From DASTQL01 sp035761805 (lineage in GTDB: Bacteria; Actinomycetota; Actinomycetes; Jiangellales; Jiangellaceae): DNA of 26,024 nt. The stretch is taken from NCBI GenBank assembly GCA_035761805.1, contig DASTQL010000117.1:1-26024 (forward strand), given 5' to 3'. Under the pieces are notes generated by a model, which was given only the letters and a program-made list of their open reading frames with translations, ran no database searches and was not told the origin of the DNA. Shown in pieces: positions 20,078-26,024 of this stretch. The position numbers and the translations under genes are program-made. Position 1 is the first letter of the stretch; every line of letters starts with the position of its first letter.

Positions 20078-21607
20078 TCAGGTCCCCCGGTCGTCCGTCA
20101 CCCGGCACGGAGGCAGCGGCCGCACCGCGGGTCCCTCGAGCACCTCGCCGTCCACCCCGAAGCGGGACCCGTGGCAGGGGCAGTCCCAGCTCGTCTCGGC
20201 GGCGTTCCAGCGCACGTTGCAGCGCAGGTGCGTGCACACGGCGCTGACCGCGTGGAGCACACCGCCGTGGTCCCGGTAGGCCGCCACGTCCGCCCGGTCG
20301 ACCCGGAGCACCCGCGCCTCACCCGCCGCGAGATCCTGCGGCCGACCCCCCCGTCGGCGCCCGAGCCGGTCCACGGTCCACGTGGCGCCGACCTTGGCGT
20401 TGAGCACGACGCCCTTGGGCACCGATCCCGGCAGTCCGATCCGGCGCGCGTCGAAGCTCTCCGCCCACCGCGACCCGGACCCGGCCAGCAGCTCGGTGAG
20501 GATCATGGCCGCCGCGGTCCCGTTGGTGAACCCCCACTTCCCGTACGCCGTGGCGGTCCACAGGTGCTTCGCCCCGGGCGTCAGCCGACCCACGTAGGGC
20601 ATGTGGTCCAGCGACGTGGGGTCCTGCGTGGACCAGCGGTAGAGGACGTCTGTCGCGCCCAGCTGCAGGCGGGCCCAGGCGGCCAGCCGGTCCCACCGCT
20701 CGTCGGTGTCGTCCGCTCGGCCGACGGGGTGGCCCTCCCCGGTGACCACGATCGCACGCCGCCCGTCCAGTACGGCCTCGCGGGTCGACCGGGTCGGGCT
20801 GCCCACGTCGTACGAGCTCGGGGCGGGGGCCCCGTCGGGCAGCCCGAGGGCCACGGCGTAGGAGCGTCCCGGCTCCAGCCGGGCGAAGTGGAGGCTGCGG
20901 TCGAGCACCGGGACGTGCGTGGCCAGGACCACGTCGCGGGCCTGGAAGCCGCCGTCGGTCGTCCTCACCGTCACCGGGTCCTCGCCCCGCGCGTCGACCA
21001 CTCGGACGCCGGGGGTGATCCGGACACCCAGATCGACACACGCCCGCGCCAGGCCCAGCAGGTACCGCCCCGGGTGGAGCTCGAGCTGGTCGGCGAAGCG
21101 CACGACCTCCCGTACGGGGAAGGGCAGGTCACCCTCGGACGCAGCCGTCACCGGGAGGCCGAAGGACCTGGCCAGCTCGCCCTCACGCCGGAGCCGGGCG
21201 GCGTCGCGGTCGGTCCGGGCGTACAGGTCGTGGACCGTCGTCCGGGCGTCGCAGCCGATGCCGAGCTCGTCGACGAGCCCGCGGACCTCGGCGAGGCCGG
21301 CCAGGTTGGCCTCGGCGTAGACCATCGCGGCGGACCGGCCCCGCGCGCGGGTGATCGCCGAGAGGACGAGGCCCTGTCCGACCGTGACCTTGACCGTCGA
21401 GTGGGTGCTGACGTTGTGGCCCAGCCGCCCGTCGTCGACGACCAACACCTCGCGCCCGTCGCGCGCGAGGAGCAACGCCGTGGTGAGACCCGTGACCCCC
21501 GCCCCGACCACGGCCACGTCGACCGGGCCGGCGGGAGCGGCGGACGTCGGCAGCTCGTCCCACTCGGGTACGAGCGTCCAGGGGCTGGTGTTGCGGCCGT
21601 CGCTCAC
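20078..21607 (-). CDS. FAD-dependent oxidoreductase with C-terminal Rieske 2Fe-2S domain
   Basis: The product is 509 residues, with a GTG at 21607 and AGGAG seven bases upstream. The N-terminal Rossmann motif DVAVVGAGVTGLTTALLLARDG (about 30-51) and the DAO-type FAD fold run to about residue 400, including HPGRYLLGLARACVDLGV, DVVLATHVPV and LWTATAYGKWGFTNGTAAAMIL. The Rieske domain (about 430-509) has CTHLRC and CPCHGSRF, giving the Cys-His/Cys-His cluster ligands. This fusion is known as a DadA-type oxidoreductase with Rieske domain; the substrate is not established. There is no signal peptide. It is divergent from the hemerythrin gene, with stress-type promoters on both sides of the 192-bp gap, suggesting a paired redox or oxygen response. 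Confidence 0.92.
   Translation of the reverse strand: MSDGRNTSPWTLVPEWDELPTSAAPAGPVDVAVVGAGVTGLTTALLLARDGREVLVVDDGRLGHNVSTHSTVKVTVGQGLVLSAITRARGRSAAMVYAEANLAGLAEVRGLVDELGIGCDARTTVHDLYARTDRDAARLRREGELARSFGLPVTAASEGDLPFPVREVVRFADQLELHPGRYLLGLARACVDLGVRITPGVRVVDARGEDPVTVRTTDGGFQARDVVLATHVPVLDRSLHFARLEPGRSYAVALGLPDGAPAPSSYDVGSPTRSTREAVLDGRRAIVVTGEGHPVGRADDTDERWDRLAAWARLQLGATDVLYRWSTQDPTSLDHMPYVGRLTPGAKHLWTATAYGKWGFTNGTAAAMILTELLAGSGSRWAESFDARRIGLPGSVPKGVVLNAKVGATWTVDRLGRRRGGRPQDLAAGEARVLRVDRADVAAYRDHGGVLHAVSAVCTHLRCNVRWNAAETSWDCPCHGSRFGVDGEVLEGPAVRPLPPCRVTDDRGT
21107..21124. repeat. GTACGG palindrome copy within the oxidoreductase gene
   Basis: CTCCCGTACGGGGAAGGG resembles the identical 16-mers at 3204-3219 and 11471-11486 with two extra G. 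On the coding (minus) strand it encodes the FPVRE part of LPFPVREVVRF. Confidence 0.4.
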
Positions 21608-21646
21608 GGGGGGCTCCTGTCGGTGGACTGCACTCTGCCGCACGGG

Positions 21647-21671
21647 GTACCCGACCGGGCTCCTTCGAACC
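21647..21671 (-). promoter_or_regulatory. Stress-sigma promoter of the FAD/Rieske gene
   Basis: The minus strand reads GGTT, a 15-nt spacer, GGGTAC, a full match to GNNT-N14-16-GGGTA(C/T). The implied start site is near 21640, about 33 nt before the GTG at 21607. Confidence 0.65.
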
Positions 21672-21693
21672 GCCGACCGGGCGACGACAGCCG

Positions 21694-21719
21694 GGTTAGC
21701 CGACCCCCTGAAGGGGTAG
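21694..21719 (+). promoter_or_regulatory. Stress-sigma-like promoter of the hemerythrin gene
   Basis: GGTT (21694-21697), a 16-nt spacer, GGGTAG (21714-21719). It differs from consensus only at the last base. The leader to the GTG at 21800 would be about 74 nt. It faces away from the promoter at 21647-21671, with 22 nt between them. Confidence 0.5.
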
Positions 21720-21799
21720 TCGCTGCCGGGCACCGGTGGCCGCAGGGGGTCGCCGGTGCCCGGTCCATCCTCCCGCCGACACCCCAAGCGAGGTACCCC

Positions 21800-22300
21800 G
21801 TGTCCACCGACGCCATCGTGCTCCTCAGGGACGACCACCAGGAGATCCGCAAGCTCTTCCGCCGGTTCAAGGCCACAGGGGAGCGCGCCCACAAGAGCAA
21901 GGGCGAGCTGATGGACCAGATCCTCGAGGCCCTCACGGTCCACACGTACATCGAGAACGAGGTGATGTACCCGGAGACCCGGCGGCTCGCCCCGGAGCTG
22001 GAGGAGGACGTACTCGAGTCCTACGAGGAGCACCACGTCGCCGACCTTCTGTGCATGGAGCTGGCGGCGATGTCGCCCGAGGACGAGCGCTTCACGGCCA
22101 AGGCCACGGTGCTGATGGAGAACGTCGAGCATCACATGGACGAGGAGGAGCAGGACTGGTTCCCCCAGGTCAGGAAGGTGCTCGGCCGTAAGCAGCTCCG
22201 GGAGCTCGGGGCCCGCATGATCGAGCTGAAGAAGGACGCGCCGCGGCGCCCCGAGCAGCCCGGTGCGCTCAAGAAGGCCGTGGACGCCGTCCTGGACTGA
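21800..22300 (+). CDS. Hemerythrin-domain protein
   Basis: The product is 166 residues, with a GTG at 21800 (weak GAGG upstream). The four-helix hemerythrin pattern is clear: LLRDDHQEIRKLFRRF (His13), LTVHTYIENEVMYPE (His48, Glu52), YEEHHVADLLCMEL (His76/77) and ENVEHHMDEEEQDWFPQV (His111/112, Glu116). These residues bind a non-haem di-iron centre. Such proteins sense or store O2, or respond to H2O2 or NO. A C-terminal basic tail (KKDAPRRPEQPGALKKAV) extends beyond the domain. Actinobacterial hemerythrin-like proteins are often part of the stress-sigma regulon, consistent with the promoter-like element upstream. A MarR gene follows after 25 nt. Confidence 0.9.
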   Translation: MSTDAIVLLRDDHQEIRKLFRRFKATGERAHKSKGELMDQILEALTVHTYIENEVMYPETRRLAPELEEDVLESYEEHHVADLLCMELAAMSPEDERFTAKATVLMENVEHHMDEEEQDWFPQVRKVLGRKQLRELGARMIELKKDAPRRPEQPGALKKAVDAVLD

Positions 22301-22325
22301 CCTGACGAGGCGGGGGAGAACGGTC

Positions 22326-22769
22326 ATGTCCCTCGAGCAGGCTCTGGAGCAGGCCCTGGAGCAGACCTGGTGCGCGCTGACGTCGGTGGTCGCGGAGGTG
22401 TCCGACGCGCTGGAGTTGGAGCTGCACCGCCGCGCCGGCCTGCTCGGCTCCGAGTACGCGGTCCTGGCGGCCGCCGACGCGCCGCCCCGCCGTAGGGCCA
22501 GCATGACCGAGCTCGGTGACGCGGCCAGGCTGAGCGCGTCGGGGGTGACCCGGGCGGTGAGTCGGCTCGTGACCCTAGGCCTGCTCGAGCGGCACCGGGA
22601 CGCGACGCGCGACGGTCGGCTGCTCTGGGTCCGGCTGACTCCTGCGGGTCAGGAGCGGCTTGGTGTCGCGCGAGAGGTGCGCGCCAGTCTCCTGAACCGG
22701 GAACTGGCGCCTCGCCTCGAGGACCTCCGCCGACGTCTCGGTACGGAGAGTCTCCACCCGAACACTTGA
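22326..22769 (+). CDS. MarR-family transcriptional regulator
   Basis: The product is 147 residues, with an ATG at 22326 behind GGGGGAG. The winged-helix core reads LGSEYAVLAAADAPPRRRASMTELGDAARLSASGVTRAVSRLVTLGLLERHRDATRDGRLLWVRLTPAGQERL: helix-turn-helix at about 59-83, then the D-x-RDGR wing. The N-terminus carries a repeated LEQALEQALEQ from a short GAGCAGGC(T/C)CTG repeat, which may extend the dimerisation helix. There is no cysteine-sensor pattern: Cys16 is the only Cys. It probably controls its own operon or the divergent oxidoreductase. Ligands are unknown. Confidence 0.9.
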   Translation: MSLEQALEQALEQTWCALTSVVAEVSDALELELHRRAGLLGSEYAVLAAADAPPRRRASMTELGDAARLSASGVTRAVSRLVTLGLLERHRDATRDGRLLWVRLTPAGQERLGVAREVRASLLNRELAPRLEDLRRRLGTESLHPNT

Positions 22770-22779
22770 CCGGCGAAGT

Positions 22780-22804
22780 GTTTGATCCGTCGGCCTGCGG
22801 GCAC
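22780..22804 (+). promoter_or_regulatory. Possible stress-sigma promoter of the carbamoyltransferase cluster
   Basis: GTTT (22780-22783), a 15-nt spacer, GGGCAC (22799-22804). The -35 half is ideal; the -10 half has C for T at its fourth base. It lies 60 nt before the GTG at 22864, in the 94-bp gap after marR. Confidence 0.3.
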
Positions 22805-22863
22805 GTGCGGCGCGGTCGCTTGAGCAGACAGGCACCTGAGCTCCCCGCACCCAGGAGGTCCGA

Positions 22864-24507
22864 GTGCTCGTCCTCGGCATCAACGCGCTCTTCCACGACC
22901 CGTCGGCGGCCCTGGTCGTCGACGGCCGCACCGTCGCCGCCGCCGAGGAGGAGCGGTTCTCGCGGCGCAAGCACGGCAAGCGCCCGGTCCCGTTCTCCGC
23001 CTGGGAGCTGCCGGAGCAGGCCGCCGCCTGGTGCCTCGCCGAGGCGGGGGTGGAGCCCTCCGACCTCGACGCCGTGGCGTACTCCTTCGACCCTGCCCTG
23101 GCCCGGCCTGCCGAGGAGCTGGGGCTGCACGACCCGTGGGACCACCTGCGCCAGACCTACGCCTGGGCGGCACCCCAGTTCCTCGCCAGCGCTCTCCCCG
23201 GGCTGGACCCGGCCGCCGTCCGCTTCGTCCGCCACCACGTGGCGCACGCGGCCTCCGCCGGGCTCGCGGCCCCCGGCCGTACGTCCAGCGTGCTGGTCCT
23301 GGACGGGCGTGGCGAGGCCACGAGCCACCTGGCGGGGCGCTACGTCGGCGGCCGGCTCGAGATTCTCGCCGGCCAGGCGCTGCCCCACTCCCTCGGGCTC
23401 CTGTACGAGGACGTCACCCAGCACCTCGGCTTCCTGCGCAGCTCCGACGAGTACAAGGTCATGGCGTTGGCCTCGTACGGCCGCCCGCGGTTCCTCGACG
23501 AGCTGCGTGAGGCCGTCCGTACGACGGGTGACGGCGGTTTCCGCACCGACCCGGTGGACTGGGGGCGGCTGGCCAAGCCCCTCGCGCCCGGGGAGCAGTG
23601 GGACGCCGACCACGCCGACCTCGCCGCCAGCGTCCAGGTGCGGCTCGAGGAGGTGCTGCTCGAGCTGGCCGGCTGGCTGTACGAGCAGACCGGGGACCGG
23701 ATCCTCACGCTCGCCGGCGGCGTGGCGCTGAACTGCGTCGCCAACACCCGGATCTTCGCCGAGAGCCCCTTCGAGCGGGTCTGGGTCCAGCCCGCCGCCG
23801 GCGACGCCGGCACCGCGCTCGGCGCGGCCCTGCACGTGGCCCGGACGGCTGGCGAGGACCCGGAGCCGATGCCCGGCGCCGACCTGGGCCGCGGCTGGAG
23901 CGACGAGCGCATCGAGGCGGAGCTGCGGCGCGCCCGGGTGCAATACGACCGACCTGCCGACATCGCCGTGGAGGTCGCCGACTGCCTGGCGCGCAACGGC
24001 GTCGTGGCCTGGTTCCAGGGCCGCAGCGAGTACGGCCCGCGGGCCCTCGGGCACCGGTCGCTGCTCGCCCACCCGGGCTTCCGGCAGAACCTCGAGCGGC
24101 TCAACGACGTCAAGGGGCGGGAGCAGTTCCGGCCGGTCGCGCCCATGGTGCTGGCCGGCCGGGCGGGTGAGATCTTCGGTCGCGGCCCGGTCCCCTCGCC
24201 GTACATGCTCTTCGTCCACGACGTCGACCCGAGCTGGCTGGAGCGGATCCCCGCCGTAGTGCACGTGGACGGCACGGCCCGGATCCAGACCGTCGACCCG
24301 GTCCAGGAGCCGCTGGTCGCCACGATGCTCGAGCGCTTCGAGGGGCTCACCGGGCTGCCGGTGGTGGTCAACACCAGCCTCAACACCGCAGGCCGGCCGA
24401 TGGTCGACTCTCCGGTCGATGCCCTCGAGTGCTTCGGGTCGGCACCGGTCGACCTGCTCGCGATCGGGCCCTTCGCCGTTCGGCGCTGCCCGGGAGGACA
24501 CGCATGA
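22864..24507 (+). CDS. NodU/CmcH-family carbamoyltransferase
   Basis: The product is 547 residues, with a GTG at 22864 and AGGAGG five bases upstream. The N-terminal Kae1-like ATPase part starts LVLGINALFHDPSAALV, continues AAAEEERFSRRKHGKRP, and has the metal-binding HHVAHAASA (about 122-130), VLVLDGRGEATS and LTLAGGVALNCVANTRI. The C-terminal part has WFQGRSEYGPRALGHRSLLAHP, REQFRPVAPMVL and VVNTSLNTAGRPMVDSP, all typical. These enzymes use carbamoyl phosphate and ATP to carbamoylate a hydroxyl, often of a sugar in a glycolipid, glycan or antibiotic. Its stop overlaps the next start (ATGA), tying it to the glycosyltransferase, so a carbamoylated glycan is the likely product. Confidence 0.94.
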   Translation: MLVLGINALFHDPSAALVVDGRTVAAAEEERFSRRKHGKRPVPFSAWELPEQAAAWCLAEAGVEPSDLDAVAYSFDPALARPAEELGLHDPWDHLRQTYAWAAPQFLASALPGLDPAAVRFVRHHVAHAASAGLAAPGRTSSVLVLDGRGEATSHLAGRYVGGRLEILAGQALPHSLGLLYEDVTQHLGFLRSSDEYKVMALASYGRPRFLDELREAVRTTGDGGFRTDPVDWGRLAKPLAPGEQWDADHADLAASVQVRLEEVLLELAGWLYEQTGDRILTLAGGVALNCVANTRIFAESPFERVWVQPAAGDAGTALGAALHVARTAGEDPEPMPGADLGRGWSDERIEAELRRARVQYDRPADIAVEVADCLARNGVVAWFQGRSEYGPRALGHRSLLAHPGFRQNLERLNDVKGREQFRPVAPMVLAGRAGEIFGRGPVPSPYMLFVHDVDPSWLERIPAVVHVDGTARIQTVDPVQEPLVATMLERFEGLTGLPVVVNTSLNTAGRPMVDSPVDALECFGSAPVDLLAIGPFAVRRCPGGHA

Positions 24508-25994
24508 CCGGCGTCTCCGTGGTCGTCCCGACAGTGGGACGACCCAGCCTCCAGGTCCTGCTCACGGCGCTCGCCCAGGGGGTCGGGCCACGTCCGACCG
24601 AGGTCGTGGTCGTGGACGACCGGCCGGGCAGGACCCCCCCGCTGGTCCTCCTGCCGCCCGGACTCCCTCCCGTACGTGTGCTCCGGTCCGGCGGGCGCGG
24701 GCCGGCGGCCGCCCGCAACCTCGGCTGGCGCAGCGTCCGAACGGAGTGGGTCGCCTTCCTCGACGACGACGTCCTGCCCGATCCGGACTGGTTCGAGCGG
24801 CTGGCGGCCGACCTGGACGGGCTGCCGCCCGACGTCGCGGGCAGCCAGGGACGGCTGACCGTCCCGCTGCCCGCGGACCGACGGCCGACGGACTGGGAAC
24901 GGTCGACCGCGGGCCTGGAGGGCGCGGCCTGGATCACCGCCGACATGGCCTACCGGCGGGAGGCGCTGGCGGTGGTCGGCGGCTTCGACGAGCGGTTCCC
25001 GCGCGCCTTCCGGGAGGACGCCGACCTTGCGGTCCGGGTCAGAGCGACCGGCGCCCGCCTGGTCCGTGGCGATCGACGCGTGCTGCACCCTGTGCGCCCG
25101 GCCGGCCCGTGGGCCAGCGTCCGGGCCCAGGCCGGCAACGCGGACGACGTGCTCATGCGGCGGCTGCACGGCCGGGCGTGGCGAGCCCGCGCACAGGCCC
25201 CGGCGGGCAGGCGCAACCGACACCTCGCGGTCACCGCCTGCGCCGCGCTGGTCCCCCTGCTGGCGGCCACCGGCCACCGGCGCGCAGCCGCCGGTACGGC
25301 CGCGGCCTGGGCGCTCGGGACGGTCGAGCTCGCCCGGGCACGCATCGCGCCCGGCCCGCGCACCCGTGACGAGGTGGCCCGGATGCTCGTGACCAGCGCG
25401 GCCATCCCGCCGGCTGCCACCTGGCACACGCTGCGCGGGCTCGTGCGTCACCGGCAGGCGGCGCCCTGGCGCGGCGTCCCGGAGCTGGTGCTGCTGGACC
25501 GGGACGGGACGCTCGTCCACGACGTCCCGTACAACGGGGAGGCCGACCGTGTGCGCCCGGTCGACGGGGCCCTCGAGGCCCTCGACCGCCTGCGGGCGGC
25601 GGGCGTCCGGCTCGGTGTCGTCACCAACCAGTCGGGGGTCGCCCGGGGGCTGCTCACCCGCGAGCAGGTGGACGCGGTCAACGAGCGGGTGGCGCACCTG
25701 CTCGGTCCCTTCGACACCTGGCAGGTCTGCACGCACGGGCCGGACCAGGACTGCCGGTGCCGCAAGCCGGCGCCCGGCATGGTGGAGGCGGCCTGCGCCG
25801 ACCTCGGCGTCCATCCGCAGCACTGCGCCGTTGTCGGGGACATCGGCGCCGACGTCGACGCCGCGCTCGCGGCCGGCGCAACGCCCGTGCTCGTCCCCAC
25901 CGCGGCGACCAGGCCGGACGAGGTGGCGACGGCCCCGTACCGGGCGCCGGACCTCTCGTCCGCGGTCGACCTCCTCCTGGCAGGCGTCCGATGA
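24504..25994 (+). CDS. Fusion of GT2 glycosyltransferase and GmhB-like HAD phosphatase
   Basis: The product is 496 residues. Residues 1-220 are a family 2 glycosyltransferase: VSVVVPTVGRPSLQVLL, GPAAARNLGWR, VAFLDDDVLPDPDWFERL (DxD-type metal site) and FREDADLAVRVRATG (candidate base region). About 220-325 is an Ala/Arg-rich helical linker, partly hydrophobic, LAVTACAALVPLLAATG. Residues 329-496 are a HAD-IIIA phosphatase: LVLLDRDGTLVHDVPYNG, VVTNQSGVARG, CTHGPDQDCRCRKPAPGM with the CxH..CxC zinc site, and VVGDIGADVDAALAAGA. That zinc site is the mark of GmhB, D,D-heptose-1,7-bisphosphate 7-phosphatase, and of histidinol-phosphatase relatives. The ATG overlaps the upstream stop, and the stop overlaps the next ATG. 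Confidence 0.92.
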   Translation: MTGVSVVVPTVGRPSLQVLLTALAQGVGPRPTEVVVVDDRPGRTPPLVLLPPGLPPVRVLRSGGRGPAAARNLGWRSVRTEWVAFLDDDVLPDPDWFERLAADLDGLPPDVAGSQGRLTVPLPADRRPTDWERSTAGLEGAAWITADMAYRREALAVVGGFDERFPRAFREDADLAVRVRATGARLVRGDRRVLHPVRPAGPWASVRAQAGNADDVLMRRLHGRAWRARAQAPAGRRNRHLAVTACAALVPLLAATGHRRAAAGTAAAWALGTVELARARIAPGPRTRDEVARMLVTSAAIPPAATWHTLRGLVRHRQAAPWRGVPELVLLDRDGTLVHDVPYNGEADRVRPVDGALEALDRLRAAGVRLGVVTNQSGVARGLLTREQVDAVNERVAHLLGPFDTWQVCTHGPDQDCRCRKPAPGMVEAACADLGVHPQHCAVVGDIGADVDAALAAGATPVLVPTAATRPDEVATAPYRAPDLSSAVDLLLAGVR

Positions 25995-26024
25995 CCCGCC
26001 GCGTGCTCTGCGTCAGGCTCGACA
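25991..26024 (+). CDS. Start of a GT9 (heptosyltransferase-like) gene, cut by the window edge
   Basis: The ATG at 25991 overlaps the previous stop (ATGA). The eleven codons present read MTRRVLCVRLD. This matches the usual opening of actinobacterial family 9 glycosyltransferases (VLxVRLDSxGDVLLAGPA). Only the first strand is visible, so the call rests on that short motif, the tight coupling and the heptose-type phosphatase next to it. Confidence 0.6.
   Translation, partial: MTRRVLCVRLD

Noticed and set aside
22324..24501. Minus-strand 725-residue open frame opposite marR and the carbamoyltransferase
   Set aside because: High-GC antisense shadow. The plus strand carries clear conserved motifs throughout.

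Overview
The window is a GC-rich (roughly 70% or more by eye), gene-dense bacterial chromosome segment. It most likely comes from an actinobacterium (Actinomycetota). Supporting signs are the oligoribonuclease-tRNA-His pair, a DUF3152 secreted metzincin-like protein, a Holin-X/DUF3618 operon, a DUF222 (13E12-type) gene remnant under an actinobacterial LexA box, a mycothiol-enzyme-like TIGR03086 protein, frequent GTG starts, and promoters of the GNNT-N14-16-GGGTA(C/T) type read by actinobacterial SigB/SigF/SigH-like stress sigma factors. I cannot fix the family or genus.

Layout. 1-2100: start of a membrane protein (PrsW-like) leaving the left edge, a small protein that resembles the N-terminal domain of the neighbouring cytosolic trypsin-like protease, that protease, tRNA-Arg(TCT) and a two-helix membrane protein. 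2100-4400: orn, tRNA-His(GTG), a DUF3152 protein, a 16-cysteine four-helix copper-storage-type protein and tRNA-Lys(CTT). 4400-8000: a membrane-anchored SpoIIE/RsbU-type phosphatase, a TIGR03086 DinB-fold enzyme, an AlkZ-like winged-helix DNA glycosylase and an SRPBCC protein. 8060-10117: a large protein joining a trypsin-like protease to an alpha/beta hydrolase. 10128-14065 (minus strand): methyltransferase, response regulator, sensor kinase, then a thioredoxin-like lipoprotein and CcdA. 14233-15274: short leader ORF, RsbW-type ATPase and an unknown partner. 15333-16600: ChaB/Rho_N protein with a 42-residue acidic protein, then a frameshifted DUF222 remnant with an SOS box. 16832-18694: three-gene envelope-stress operon ending in a very strong shared hairpin. 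18741-22769: a GAF-SpoIIE phosphatase and an FAD/Rieske oxidoreductase, with a divergent hemerythrin-MarR pair. 22864-26024: carbamoyltransferase, a glycosyltransferase-HAD phosphatase fusion and the start of a GT9 heptosyltransferase-like gene.

How it fits together. Several units carry matches to one stress-sigma promoter pattern: the ChaB unit, the Holin-X/DUF3618 operon and the divergent oxidoreductase/hemerythrin pair, with weaker matches at the copper-storage gene and the carbamoyltransferase. The same window encodes two RsbU-type PP2C phosphatases and one RsbW-type kinase, the classes that switch such sigma factors by partner exchange. I read 14-23 kb as a general-stress island. That is inference from motifs and neighbourhood. 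The right end begins a separate glycan-assembly cluster built from parts normally associated with heptose chemistry.

No complete mobile element, CRISPR array or rRNA gene was seen.
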